Shown here: one piece after another, positions 9,659 to 19,462 of the stretch
Layout of the letters: the number at the start of each line of letters is the position of its first letter
How positions within the stretch are numbered: the stretch's first letter is position 1
Origin: Thermoplasmata archaeon
GTDB taxonomy: Archaea; Thermoplasmatota; Thermoplasmata; Thermoplasmatales; Thermoplasmataceae
DNA: 64,000 bases
Direction of reading: 5' to 3'
NCBI GenBank assembly: GCA_021797555.1
Contig: JAJZZM010000012.1
Span: 5,775-69,774, forward strand
Notes under the pieces: generated by a model
The model's input: the letters and a program-made list of their open reading frames with translations, nothing else
The model's database searches: none
Told to the model about the DNA's origin: nothing
Made by a program: the position numbers and the translations under genes

Positions 9659-9740
9659 TATTATATTTATAATAATCAATAGGACTATTTAAATTTTTTA
9701 TTAAAAAAATAATAAATAAAGTATTTATAAAAATTACATA

Positions 9741-9959
9741 TCATTTGGAAATAAAATATCCCGCACTTTTCTGCCTGGCAACCCTTTTAACCAGCTTTTT
9801 ATCCATTAATTCCTTTAAACCGGCATTTACAATTGATTTGCCTACACTGGATTTTTTCATAATATCATCCGCCGTTTTTAACTTATTTTCAGATATTGCT
9901 CCCAATGTCTTCATTGCATCATAAACTTTCTGTGCGCCGGGAGATAATTCATCCATCAT
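9741..9959 (-). CDS. Small winged-helix DNA-binding protein
   Basis: A 72-residue protein that is essentially one winged helix-turn-helix: LSPGAQKVYDAMKTLG (helix 1), KTADDIMKKSSVGKSIVNAGLKELMDKKLV (turn and recognition helix) and a basic wing RVARQKSAGYFISK. This looks like the small archaeal single-wHTH regulators, target unknown. Possible starts are GTG 9965, ATG 9959 and ATG 9956; I chose the first ATG. It is transcribed on its own, with a TTTATATATC box upstream. Confidence 0.75.
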   Translation of the reverse strand: MMDELSPGAQKVYDAMKTLGAISENKLKTADDIMKKSSVGKSIVNAGLKELMDKKLVKRVARQKSAGYFISK

Positions 9960-10055
9960 AATCACTAGATGTTAATTTTAAATAGATATATAAATATTAT
10001 TAAATAATTTTTATTATCATGGATAAAAAAATATATATGGTTATAATAAACCAGT

Positions 10056-10802
10056 ATGCTTAATTTTTACATGATCTCATCAGGCAGCAAGGGCAATTCA
10101 ACAGTAATCTGGGACGAGGATGATTTAATAATAATAGATTGCGGTATTACAATGAAAAAATTTTCAGAGAAAACAGAAAAATTTGATTTAACAGATGTTG
10201 ACAAATCCATATTTATAAGCCATGAACATTCAGACCATTCAAAGGGTGTTAAAACCATATCAAAAAATATAAATGCAGATGTATATTCAAAGGGCAAAAC
10301 ACTTGAAAGATTAAAAATAAATGGCTATAATATAAATGGTGAAACCGCAATAGGTAATTTTAATATTATACCTGTAAGCGTGAGCCATGATGCTGCTGAT
10401 CCTGTGGTATATATAATTAAAAATAGGGGAATAAAAATATCTGTTGTTTCCGACTTAGGCAAGGTTAATGAGAGTTTAATAAATGAAATGAAAAATTCCA
10501 ATATTATGGCAATAGAGGCAAACTATGATATTGATATGCTTTTAAATGGTAAATATCCCTTGAATTTAAAGAACAGAATAAAAAGTGACCACGGGCATTT
10601 ATCAAATGAACAGAGTGCTGAAGCTATATGCGAGGCATTAACTGAAAATACAAGCATAGTATTAACACATTTAAGCGAAAACAATAATAATCCGGATACT
10701 GCATTAAGCACTGTAACAACATACTTAAAAAACAGGGATAAGAAATATAAGTCAATAGAATGTGCATCACAGTATTATGGAAGTTCATATTATAAATTTT
10801 AA
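10056..10802 (+). CDS. Metallo-beta-lactamase-fold hydrolase (YycJ/WalJ-like)
   Basis: Metal-dependent hydrolase of the MBL superfamily. Visible motifs are SSGSKGNSTVI at the start, the zinc motif SHEHSDH (about residues 50-56), a second histidine in SVSHDA, the aspartate in VVSDLG, EANYDIDML and GHLSNEQSAEA. This order matches the YycJ-type family, members of which act as exonucleases or as enzymes of unknown substrate. 248 residues, no signal peptide. Single gene with a short leader or leaderless start. Confidence 0.85.
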   Translation: MLNFYMISSGSKGNSTVIWDEDDLIIIDCGITMKKFSEKTEKFDLTDVDKSIFISHEHSDHSKGVKTISKNINADVYSKGKTLERLKINGYNINGETAIGNFNIIPVSVSHDAADPVVYIIKNRGIKISVVSDLGKVNESLINEMKNSNIMAIEANYDIDMLLNGKYPLNLKNRIKSDHGHLSNEQSAEAICEALTENTSIVLTHLSENNNNPDTALSTVTTYLKNRDKKYKSIECASQYYGSSYYKF

Positions 10803-10859
10803 AATTTTAGGTATTATATAAATACTAAACTTTTTGTATTATTTACTTATGTAGATAAT

Positions 10860-11855
10860 ATGAACGACTATGAATTGGTTATAATAGGTGCAGGGCCTAC
10901 GGGTTTATTTGCTACATTTCTTTCAGGATTAAGAGATATAAAATCAATAACCCTTGAAGCTTTAGATTACACAGGAGGGCAGATACCGGAACTATATCCT
11001 GAAAAAACTGTGTATGATGTACAGGGAATACCAAGAATAAATGCCATGGAATTGCGTGACAAGATGTATGAACAGGCAAAAATGTTTAATAATGAAATAG
11101 CTTTAAATAGCAAGGTAACCGATATAATACAGTCCAGCGATGGATTTATAATAGAGGTAAATGGGGAGAAAAAATATACATGCAGGGCAGTTTTAATATG
11201 TACAGGGATAGGTGATTTCGAACCAAGGAAGATTGGATGCCCCGGAGAAAATGAATTCTACCATAAGGGTGTTGATTATACCGTAAAGGATATAAAAAGG
11301 TTTTCAGATAAAACAGTTGCGGTAATAGGCGGCGGGGATGCGGCACTTGATTATGCAAATGAACTGGCAGATTATGCGAAGAAAATATATGTAATACACC
11401 ATAGTGAAAAGTTTAAGGCAGCGGAAAAAACATTAAAAAATGCACTGTCGAATAATAAAATTCAGGTTATAATGAATACATCTGTCACAAAAATATCCGG
11501 TGATAACTATATAAAAAATATAACATTAAAAAATGAAATAGACAAAACTGAAAAAAATATGGATATAGATGAAATGGTAATAGCAATAGGGCATATAGGA
11601 AAAGCAAATGTATTTAAATCTGTAAAACTCGAAACAAATGCAACCGGAAGAAATATAATGGTAAGCCAGGGATATGAAACAAATATAAAAGGCATATATG
11701 CTGTCGGTGATATAGCCACTATAGAAGGCGAGGCCATACATCCCTTAATAGCTGTTGATGGAGGAGATGCATATAATGCAATAAATTACATAAAGAAGTT
11801 TCTGACACCAAACGCGTCAATTTTTGGTGGACATAGTTCAAACCTTAATATTTAA
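10860..11855 (+). CDS. Ferredoxin-NADP+ reductase, thioredoxin-reductase-like type
   Basis: Two-Rossmann flavoprotein that passes electrons between ferredoxin and NAD(P)H. The FAD motif is IIGAGPTGLFA (about residue 7), the NAD(P) motif VIGGGDAALDYA (about 157), and the second FAD-binding motif GIYAVGDIATIEG lies near 280. The CxxC redox pair of true thioredoxin reductases is absent after the second glycine motif. The C-terminal extension with GGHSSNL is typical of the TrxR-like FNR group. dph2 starts 9 bases after its stop, so the two are probably one unit. Confidence 0.9.
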   Translation: MNDYELVIIGAGPTGLFATFLSGLRDIKSITLEALDYTGGQIPELYPEKTVYDVQGIPRINAMELRDKMYEQAKMFNNEIALNSKVTDIIQSSDGFIIEVNGEKKYTCRAVLICTGIGDFEPRKIGCPGENEFYHKGVDYTVKDIKRFSDKTVAVIGGGDAALDYANELADYAKKIYVIHHSEKFKAAEKTLKNALSNNKIQVIMNTSVTKISGDNYIKNITLKNEIDKTEKNMDIDEMVIAIGHIGKANVFKSVKLETNATGRNIMVSQGYETNIKGIYAVGDIATIEGEAIHPLIAVDGGDAYNAINYIKKFLTPNASIFGGHSSNLNI

Positions 11856-11863
11856 ATTATAAT

Positions 11864-12880
11864 ATGCAATTAGTTCCTGTGGAAATTGATAGTGCCATTA
11901 ATAAATTAAAAGATATGAATGCGAGGAAAATATTACTGCAGTTGCCGGATGGCTTAAAGCCAGAATCATTTAGTATTTTTAATAAATTTTCAAGATATTT
12001 CAATGTTATAATAAGTTCCGGTGCATTTTATGGTGCATGTGATATAGGCAATATGGAGGTTTATAACAGTGTTGATTGCATAGTCCAGTTTGGCCACAGT
12101 GAAATACCTAATATAAAATACCCAAAACCTGTAATATTTATAGAGTATATGTATAACCAGATAGAACTAGATGATAGTATATTTAATACATTAAAGGAAA
12201 ATAATATAAAAAATATAGGCTTATTGTCATCAGTACAGTACTATAATGAAATGTTATATGTAGAAAATAAATTAAAAAATATGGGGTATAATGTTATCAT
12301 AGGCAGAAACGATAAAAGATTGAAATACCCTGGTCAGGTCCTTGGATGCAATTTTAGTTCAGCACATTCCATATCATTGTATGTGGATGCCTATTTACTT
12401 GTAAGCACAGGATTATTTCATGGCATCGGTGCACAATTAGCTTCGGATAAGCCTGTTTATATTCTTGATTTAAACGATAAGAACATAAAAAATATTAAAA
12501 ATGACGTTGATAAATTTTTAAGAAAGAGGTATGCCAGAATAGAAAAGGCGTATGATGCAAAGAAATTCTGTGTTGTTATAGATACAAAGGTAGGGCAGTA
12601 CAGAAAGAAATTGGCATATGATATATACAATAAGATAAAATCATTAAATAAAGATGCCATTATTATTACATCGGACAATGTAAATCCCTCGGATTTTGAG
12701 AATATAATGTGCGACGCAGTTGTTTTTACTGGCTGCCCAAGGGTATCTATAGATGATGGGGACAAATTCAAAATGCCGGTATTAACCCCAATAGAGTTTG
12801 AACAGTTATTCAAATTTAAAAATAATGATAGATATGTTATGGATGAAATAGTAAATGTAGATTACTCTCCAATTAAATAA
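11864..12880 (+). CDS. dph2: 2-(3-amino-3-carboxypropyl)histidine synthase (diphthamide, Dph2)
   Basis: Radical-SAM-like Fe-S enzyme that makes the first step of diphthamide on elongation factor 2. The three cluster cysteines of the archaeal family are all visible: C59 (YGACD), C162 (VLGCNFSS) and C291 (FTGCPR), one per repeat. Length 338 is normal. Its substrate, EF-2, is encoded in this window at 25553-27751 and keeps the modifiable histidine in SIHRGPAQ. Its 3' end overlaps the convergent methylthiotransferase gene by 19 bases. Confidence 0.93.
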   Translation: MQLVPVEIDSAINKLKDMNARKILLQLPDGLKPESFSIFNKFSRYFNVIISSGAFYGACDIGNMEVYNSVDCIVQFGHSEIPNIKYPKPVIFIEYMYNQIELDDSIFNTLKENNIKNIGLLSSVQYYNEMLYVENKLKNMGYNVIIGRNDKRLKYPGQVLGCNFSSAHSISLYVDAYLLVSTGLFHGIGAQLASDKPVYILDLNDKNIKNIKNDVDKFLRKRYARIEKAYDAKKFCVVIDTKVGQYRKKLAYDIYNKIKSLNKDAIIITSDNVNPSDFENIMCDAVVFTGCPRVSIDDGDKFKMPVLTPIEFEQLFKFKNNDRYVMDEIVNVDYSPIK

Positions 12881-14064
12881 TTATTTCCGTGTGATATAAT
12901 TTTACAGTATAAAGTATCATATTTTTTATATTTGCTGCTTAAAATAACAGGCCTGTAATTATCATCACGGGCTACCATTGTATTATTTTTGCCTTCCTCC
13001 GTTACAATGACCCTTTCTTCTTTTCCTATAAATTTATCTAATTTTTTATTTAAAATTTCATTATGAAGATCGATTAATTCCCTTGACCACTGCTTTAACT
13101 CATTTGAATTTAAAGGCTTTTTATTGTAATCAGGTGTATATGGCCTGGGGGAGAATCTGGTCACATTTATTATATCTGGTCTATATTTTTCTATAAATTT
13201 AAAGGTTTTTTCAAAGCTTGTTTTATCATCATTGTAATATCCTAAAATGATATCCGTTGCTATATTCATATCCTCAAAATTATTCTTAAATTGACCTATT
13301 ACCCTTTCAGCTTCTTCTATTGTGTATTCCCTGTTCATGGCAATTAATATCCTGTTATCTGCATTCTGGACTGGCAGATGCAAAAATTTGAATACTTTAT
13401 CATTTTTATATGAATTTATTAATTTGTCTAATATATCATATGTATTTCTTGGCTCCATCATGCCTACCCTTAACTTAAAATTATCGTTTATTCCTGTGAT
13501 ATTATTTATTAATTCAGCTAGATCAGTGTTTATGTCCTTCCCATATGCAGCGGTATCCAGTGATGAAATCCTTATTTCTTTTATGTTGCGGCTTAACTCC
13601 ATTTTAACCTGGCTTACTATTTTATTTATATTTCTTGATAATAATTTTCCCCTGGCTATATGTGAGATGCAAAAATTGCAGTGGCCTGTGCATCCCTGAT
13701 TTATTGGTATGCCGTCATATACATCCGAATTTATTGTCACATCATCAAAATAGCCTTTATAAAAATTCCTGAATTCATCAGGCTTTAACACTTCTATATT
13801 TTTAGACTCTAATGTATTGCCATTTACGGTGCTTAAGCAGCCCAAAACTTTAACCTTTTCCGATTTTTTAGATAGATCTGAAATACGCCTTATCATTTTA
13901 TCTTCTGTGTGCTTTATAACAACACATGTGCCTATTACACTTAAATCTGCATCTTCTGGTTTATCAACTAATTTATTATTTTTATCCATTAATAATTTAT
14001 TTAAATATAATGATGATTCGGATTTTTCCAATGTACATCCATATGATTCGAAATATATTTTCAT
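12862..14064 (-). CDS. tRNA methylthiotransferase (archaeal MtaB/CDKAL1-like, probably t6A37)
   Basis: Radical-SAM enzyme that adds a methylthio group to a modified adenosine next to the anticodon. The N-terminal UPF0004 domain carries cysteines in ESYGCTLEKSES, VIGTCVV and VLGCLS; the radical-SAM CxxxCxxC motif is GCTGHCNFCISHIARG (about residues 124-139). A C-terminal TRAM-like domain follows (~340-400). I chose ATG 14064 over the track's TTG 14079: it gives MKIYFESYGCT, the usual start, and a TTATAAAC box lies ~26 bases upstream. Confidence 0.92.
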   Translation of the reverse strand: MKIYFESYGCTLEKSESSLYLNKLLMDKNNKLVDKPEDADLSVIGTCVVIKHTEDKMIRRISDLSKKSEKVKVLGCLSTVNGNTLESKNIEVLKPDEFRNFYKGYFDDVTINSDVYDGIPINQGCTGHCNFCISHIARGKLLSRNINKIVSQVKMELSRNIKEIRISSLDTAAYGKDINTDLAELINNITGINDNFKLRVGMMEPRNTYDILDKLINSYKNDKVFKFLHLPVQNADNRILIAMNREYTIEEAERVIGQFKNNFEDMNIATDIILGYYNDDKTSFEKTFKFIEKYRPDIINVTRFSPRPYTPDYNKKPLNSNELKQWSRELIDLHNEILNKKLDKFIGKEERVIVTEEGKNNTMVARDDNYRPVILSSKYKKYDTLYCKIISHGNNYLIGE

Positions 14065-14246
14065 GCCTTTAAATTGCAATAATGTTTATAACCATTTTTA
14101 TATTGGGTTTATATATTATCTGTGTAAATATATATTATAATAAATTTAAACTTATAGATATTCACTATTATGAAATCGTTAAATTTAAAATGTAATAAAA
14201 CATAAAAAAATAATAAAAGTTATATATTGCTTTAAAATATAATTTT

Positions 14247-14780
14247 ATGACAGAAGAAAATAACATTAAGAAAGATGATAAAAGTTATGAGTGCGATTTG
14301 TCAGTAAGATGGAGTCATATTGATTCATCAATTTTGCCATTTGATGATCTTGATAAGGAAATTATGTGCTTTTTAAGATACAATGCAAGAATGTCAAATG
14401 CTGAAATAGCAAAGATGTTAAATACCAGTGAGGCAACAGTAAGAAGAAGGATAAATGAACTTGTAAGAAAAAAAATTATTACGGGCTTTTCCGCTTTGGT
14501 TGATTTGCATACAATAGAAAATAGTATAAAGGTCTGTGTAAGAATAGATGTCGAGGGTGATAAACTTGACGAAATAGCAAAATTATTATCAGAAAATCCT
14601 AATGTATTATCACTGTACCGCAGAAGGGGGCAGAATCAATTATTGCTGCAGGGATTGTTTTTGAATCTCGAGGCAATACAGGAATTTGAAGATAATTTAG
14701 CCGGTATGGGAGGAATAGTAAAATACGATACTATGGTTGTATCAAAAGCATTCAAAAAAGACCCGTGGGTTGGAATATAA
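14247..14780 (+). CDS. Lrp/AsnC-family transcriptional regulator
   Basis: DNA-binding regulator with a helix-turn-helix (about residues 32-80: LDKEIMCFLRYNARMSNAEIAKML then SEATVRRRINELVRKKIITGF) and a C-terminal RAM ligand-binding domain (about 90-170). The first ~30 residues are an extra charged tail. It probably binds an amino acid. It converges with the aspartase/fumarase gene (4-base gap), which does not by itself show that it controls it. Leaderless start with an AT-rich box in front. Confidence 0.9.
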   Translation: MTEENNIKKDDKSYECDLSVRWSHIDSSILPFDDLDKEIMCFLRYNARMSNAEIAKMLNTSEATVRRRINELVRKKIITGFSALVDLHTIENSIKVCVRIDVEGDKLDEIAKLLSENPNVLSLYRRRGQNQLLLQGLFLNLEAIQEFEDNLAGMGGIVKYDTMVVSKAFKKDPWVGI

Positions 14781-14783
14781 AAA

Positions 14784-16151
14784 TTATTTTAGAAAACTGA
14801 ATATTTCATTATATTTTTTTTCATCAATTTTGCCTGTTGCAAGAACAAGCTCTTTTATGCTTTTACCTGTTTCAAGTGCATCCTCAACAATTTTTGCCAT
14901 TGTATCATAACCCAGATAAGGATTTAATAATGCTGCTGAACCAAAGCTCCTCTCGATGTTTTCCCGTATTTTGTTTAAATCGGGTTTTATTCCTGCTACA
15001 GCTTTTTCGTTCAGCATTTTTATTCCGTTTGATAGTCTATCTATTGACTTCGATATTTCGTAGTCAATATGTGGCATCATAACATTTAATTCTAATTGCC
15101 CTGATTTAACCGATAAATTAACTGCTTCCTGTGATCCAATGATTGAATTACATATCATATTCATTGCCTCGGCAATTGATGGGTTTATTTTCCCTGGCAT
15201 TATTGAAGACCCCTGCTGTACCGCGGGCAGTACTATTTCATGCAATCCTGATCCTGGACCTGAATATAATAATCTTAGATCATCAGAGATTTTACTTAAA
15301 TCTAAAGATAAATCTGACAATGCATTCATTACCCTGGAGAAATCAGTCATAAACTGCATTAATCCCATTGTATTTTCACTTACCCTGAAATTAAAATCTG
15401 TTTCCTCGGATATTTTCTTTACGGCATTTTCCTTATAATTTTCCGGTGTGTTTGCACCATTGCCAACTGCGGTACCGCCTATATTTAATTCCAGTACATA
15501 ATCCAGTGACTGCTTTAATTCCATTAAATCCCTTTTGATTGCATATTTATATGCGTTGAATTCATCTCCAAGTGTTACCCTTATAGCATCCTGTAGATGT
15601 GTTCTTCCACTCTTGTATATGTCCTTAAATTCATTATGTTTTTTATCCAGTGTATCTATTAAATCATCTATATTTTTTATTAAATTTGTGGATTTTAACA
15701 TTATATTTACCCTTATCATTGTCGGGTAAACATCATTTGTTGACTGACTCATATTTATTATATCGTTAGGATGGGCATATTTATATTCGCCCTTTTTATG
15801 CTCCAATGATTCTAAAACAATATTTGCTAAAATTTCATTTGTGTTCATATTAAATGATGTACCTGCACCTGCCTGGAAAACATCAACAACAAACTGGTCA
15901 TTAAAATCTCCTTTAATTAGCCTATCACATGCCTTTGATATAGCATTATACAGTTCTTCTGATAGTTTTTTTGCCCTGAAATTTGCATATGCTGCTGATT
16001 TTTTAACTATTGCCATTGCCTTTATATGATCTACATCATTTGATTTTATGCCGGATATATTAAAATTATTTTTTGCCCTGTACGTATTTATACCATAATA
16101 TATGTTGTCATCTATTTTGACTTCTCCTATAACATCTCTCTCTATTCTCAT
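14784..16151 (-). CDS. Aspartate ammonia-lyase / class II fumarase family
   Basis: Lyase interconverting fumarate with either aspartate or malate. The superfamily signature GSSIMPGKINPSIAEAMN is intact (about residues 310-327). Substrate cues are mixed: IYYGINTYRAKNNFNISG and FNMNTNEILANI resemble aspartases, while SGRTHLQDA carries the His typical of fumarases where aspartases usually have Gln, and HPNDIINMSQSTNDVYPT fits either. At 455 residues it suits both. I call the family, not the substrate. Single gene, probably leaderless. Confidence 0.88.
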   Translation of the reverse strand: MRIERDVIGEVKIDDNIYYGINTYRAKNNFNISGIKSNDVDHIKAMAIVKKSAAYANFRAKKLSEELYNAISKACDRLIKGDFNDQFVVDVFQAGAGTSFNMNTNEILANIVLESLEHKKGEYKYAHPNDIINMSQSTNDVYPTMIRVNIMLKSTNLIKNIDDLIDTLDKKHNEFKDIYKSGRTHLQDAIRVTLGDEFNAYKYAIKRDLMELKQSLDYVLELNIGGTAVGNGANTPENYKENAVKKISEETDFNFRVSENTMGLMQFMTDFSRVMNALSDLSLDLSKISDDLRLLYSGPGSGLHEIVLPAVQQGSSIMPGKINPSIAEAMNMICNSIIGSQEAVNLSVKSGQLELNVMMPHIDYEISKSIDRLSNGIKMLNEKAVAGIKPDLNKIRENIERSFGSAALLNPYLGYDTMAKIVEDALETGKSIKELVLATGKIDEKKYNEIFSFLK

Positions 16152-16217
16152 ATGTTATAATCATTAAAAGGTATAAAAATATTTTAATTAACACATTAAA
16201 AAATATTATATTCTATA

Positions 16218-17342
16218 ATGCATGATGTGATTATGTATATTGAATTTAATGATGATGGCATGAAAATACCGGATAACCTTACAGTGGGATATATAGAGGG
16301 TGAGGGTATAGGCCATGAAATAACAGCGGAGATGATTAAGGTAATAAATTCATCAATAGAACTTGCATATTCAGGCGATAAATCTATAGAATGGAAAAAA
16401 ATTTTAATAGGAAGGGATGCGTATGAAAGATATAATAAATATATACCTGATGAATCAATAGAAGAAATAAGAAAATGTGCAGTAACAATGAAATCCACAT
16501 TAAACCTGCTCCCTGATAAAAATGATATAAATACATTATTAAGAAAAAAATTAGGATTATATGCAAATATAAGAATAATAAAGTATTTGCCGGGAATAAA
16601 CGTAAACATTAAAAGCTTTGATAAAATAAATATAACAATAATAAGAGATTCCATAAATGGAAATTATTCATTTTATCATTCAATGGACAATACAAAGGAT
16701 TTAATCGCCTATATATCAGAAAATTATGATATAAACATAAATGAGGATTCCGAAATAACTATGATAACGCAGAGCAAATTTAGAACAAAAAAAATTATTA
16801 AGAAAATTATAGATTTTTATAAAATTAACAGGAATAGAAAAATTACAGTAGTTTACAGTGATTTAAACCCTGAATTCCTGGACTGGTGTGAGGAGGAATT
16901 AAAAAAAGTTAGGGATGTCCCATATGAATCTTTGAAATTTAATGACTTTATTAAAAGGCTTATAAATAATCCGGAGGATTTTGATCTTGTATTTCTTGAT
17001 AATATAATAAATAGGACTGTTATAAATTATATTATAAATATAATAAATGTTGAATACGGATACAGCATTGGCGATCAGTGCATACTTTTTGAGGCAATAC
17101 AGAGTTCATCACCCGATGAGGCAGGGTATGATATTGCCGATCCATTGCCATTTATTTTATCAGGGTCATCAATGCTTAGATATGTGGGATGGAATGAGGC
17201 ATCCAGGATCATAGAAAATGCAGTACAGCAGGCTTTTATGGATAATAAAATGCCTAAAAATTACATAAATATAGAAAAAGCAGAGCCGTTAAAATGTTCG
17301 CAATTTGCTGATGAAGTAATAAAGAGAATGAAAAAACAATAA
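16218..17342 (+). CDS. Isocitrate/isopropylmalate dehydrogenase homologue, probable pseudoenzyme
   Basis: The fold is clearly NADP-isocitrate-dehydrogenase-like: VGYIEGEGIGHEI at the start, LGLYANIRIIKYL, IIRDSINGNYSF, SIGDQCILFEAIQSSSPDEAGYDIADPLPFILSGSSML and LKCSQFADEVIKRM at the end. Aligned by eye to E. coli IDH, the substrate arginines (R119, R129, R153) and Y160 are kept. The catalytic Lys (K230) position falls on Ser in VVYSDLNPEF, and the three metal Asp positions appear as Asn, Asn and Ile. That suggests loss of oxidative decarboxylation. The frame is intact over 374 residues, so the gene is under some selection. Confidence 0.8.
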   Translation: MHDVIMYIEFNDDGMKIPDNLTVGYIEGEGIGHEITAEMIKVINSSIELAYSGDKSIEWKKILIGRDAYERYNKYIPDESIEEIRKCAVTMKSTLNLLPDKNDINTLLRKKLGLYANIRIIKYLPGINVNIKSFDKINITIIRDSINGNYSFYHSMDNTKDLIAYISENYDININEDSEITMITQSKFRTKKIIKKIIDFYKINRNRKITVVYSDLNPEFLDWCEEELKKVRDVPYESLKFNDFIKRLINNPEDFDLVFLDNIINRTVINYIINIINVEYGYSIGDQCILFEAIQSSSPDEAGYDIADPLPFILSGSSMLRYVGWNEASRIIENAVQQAFMDNKMPKNYINIEKAEPLKCSQFADEVIKRMKKQ

Positions 17343-17791
17343 AAATTAATCAATAAATAAATGTTGCCTTATATGTACATATTAATATTGGATGTTGATA
17401 CCATGTAACCAGTACATTATCGCCTGTATTGTATAATTATGCTAAAAAAGCTGTAAAATCATAAAATATCCAATATATGAAAGAACCGTGTATAAGAATA
17501 TGCGAAACAGTACTCATGAATGTTTCAGTTATTATACTGCGATTTTTGATTCAGTGATAAATATATGAAATGTCGGAATACCGCAAAAATTGCATAATAT
17601 TGCTAGGTATGGTTGATGGAATAATAAAAGGCAGTTACGCTATATGATGAAATAGGAAAAATGCCATTAAGGTAAATACCAAAAAATAAAATATCCTACT
17701 TTGACAAGGATACATATAGGTGTGAGTGCAGTAATATAAAATAAATATCATGTTGTACCAATAATGTTATGACATATAGAATATAAATATT
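17343..17791 (+). other. Intergenic region with possible decayed transposase sequence
   Basis: About 450 bases without an intact gene. Short open pieces on the plus strand, such as MSEYRKNCIILLGMVDGIIKGSYAI (near 17570) and YFDKDTYRCECSNIK (near 17697-17740), look like fragments of an old transposase, but I cannot assign a family. Frames are broken by several stops. Confidence 0.3.
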
Positions 17792-19462
17792 TTAGTTTTT
17801 AATATTTATTATAACTATACCTGCATAACCATGACTATAAAACATGATTTCCCAGGTTCCGGCATTTTTTGATAGCAAATTTAGTGTAAATGGCCTGCCT
17901 GAGTTTATCGTTACCGGTGATCCAAAAATATAATGGCTATTTGTTATATTTAAAGAGCCTGAATTTGCATAAACATATGTATACATATTATTCGCTATTG
18001 AAATTATTTTCATTACCATTGGTGTATTACTACTATTTACATAGGAAACTGACAAGTTAAATGGTGTGTTTACTGTTTCGTTTATAATATACGGGTTATT
18101 ATTATTGAATGTTATTGAAGATGTTACGTTTACATAATAAATATTTATATATTCACTATATTTTTTTTCACCGGTATTTACGGTAAGGTCGTAAGTAATT
18201 TTACCAGAATAATTACTGTTAGTTATTATTTCCATGATATATATAGTTTCATTTTTAAGCCTGTGATCCGAGTTTATCTCTAATTTTCCACGATTCATTG
18301 AGAATACCGGTTCAATATTATTCCCATTATTACGAACTGTGACGTTAAATGTTACGTTGTGTGGTTCTGCTGTGTTTACAATATAACAGTTGTTGTTTAA
18401 TGAAATATTCTCATTGCCGTTAACCGGATGCACGGGTAATGGCACAAAACCGAGTAAAATAATTACAAAAACAAATATCCCAAGATATTTTATTCCCTTT
18501 GATTTTATAATATTATTCAACGGTAATGGCCCATTTAAACCTATTAATAGAATTATTATTGCTAAAATTATAAAATAAATGTATACAAAACTCATAATTA
18601 ATAATATTAATACTGATAAATATGAGAAATATTTGAATTTATTTTTCAGTACGCCTGAAAAAACAAGTCCACCGTCCAAAAAACCCAGTGGCAGAGCATT
18701 TATTGATGTTATAACAAGGCCTGCATAACCTGCAAGCTCTAGTGGGTCTGGCAATAATGTTGCAGGGAACACATGATTTATTAATATAATATATAGAACC
18801 GGAAAGTTTAACCTGATTAATGGTGAATTTATAGCTGGATTGTATATTGTATTTAATGGCGTTATAGAGGCACCGACAACTATAAAAATAAGTGAGGCTA
18901 TAAATCCAAAAAATATCGAATAACTCCCAACCATTATCATTGATTTTTTTGTTTTAAACTGGTTTTTGTTTGAATTTATCATACCTAATGTACCCAAGCC
19001 AGGTGATGGTATAAAAATGGGAAAATAATATTTCATATGGTTTCTTTTTAATGCTATATATTTCCCATATTCACGCAAAAACATTATTGATATTAATGGT
19101 ATGAAAAATAAAACAATACCAAAAAATAAATTTTTGAAGAAATTATGTGAATAATAGTAAAATGAATAATATTGATATCCTGTGTAAACCATTGCGATAA
19201 TGGTAAGTGCAAACAAAAATACTTTAATCCCAATTTTTTCTTTTGATATACTGTAATTGTTTATTGCTATTATCCGGTTATCAGGGTAATCATCTGTAAA
19301 TGCTGTTACACCGATTAAATTTAAATTATCTACAAGCAATGAAAATGATTTTTCATCGCTTAAATTATCAACGTGGAATATGATTGAATATTCTGTTTTT
19401 TCCTCCTTCGTGATTTTATAATATTTTTTTATAATATTTTCTATTTCACCCGAATTTATCAT
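17792..19462 (-). CDS. S2P/M50-like membrane protein lacking the zinc motif
   Basis: Resembles the site-2-protease group with the downstream consensus [HExxH]..A.KR......FIP.P..GTLG. Here the segment reads FLREYGKYIALKRNHMKYYFPIF, so both zinc histidines are replaced (R130 and K134) while the Glu is kept. The second motif, NALPLGFLDGG (residues 255-265), is preserved. About six to eight hydrophobic spans lie between residues 78 and 350. A C-terminal ~200-residue external domain follows, rich in Asn-x-Ser/Thr sites, so probably glycosylated outside the cell. Likely a catalytically dead protease relative or scaffold. Its start overlaps the alaS stop by 4 bases. Confidence 0.75.
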   Translation of the reverse strand: MINSGEIENIIKKYYKITKEEKTEYSIIFHVDNLSDEKSFSLLVDNLNLIGVTAFTDDYPDNRIIAINNYSISKEKIGIKVFLFALTIIAMVYTGYQYYSFYYYSHNFFKNLFFGIVLFFIPLISIMFLREYGKYIALKRNHMKYYFPIFIPSPGLGTLGMINSNKNQFKTKKSMIMVGSYSIFFGFIASLIFIVVGASITPLNTIYNPAINSPLIRLNFPVLYIILINHVFPATLLPDPLELAGYAGLVITSINALPLGFLDGGLVFSGVLKNKFKYFSYLSVLILLIMSFVYIYFIILAIIILLIGLNGPLPLNNIIKSKGIKYLGIFVFVIILLGFVPLPVHPVNGNENISLNNNCYIVNTAEPHNVTFNVTVRNNGNNIEPVFSMNRGKLEINSDHRLKNETIYIMEIITNSNYSGKITYDLTVNTGEKKYSEYINIYYVNVTSSITFNNNNPYIINETVNTPFNLSVSYVNSSNTPMVMKIISIANNMYTYVYANSGSLNITNSHYIFGSPVTINSGRPFTLNLLSKNAGTWEIMFYSHGYAGIVIINIKN

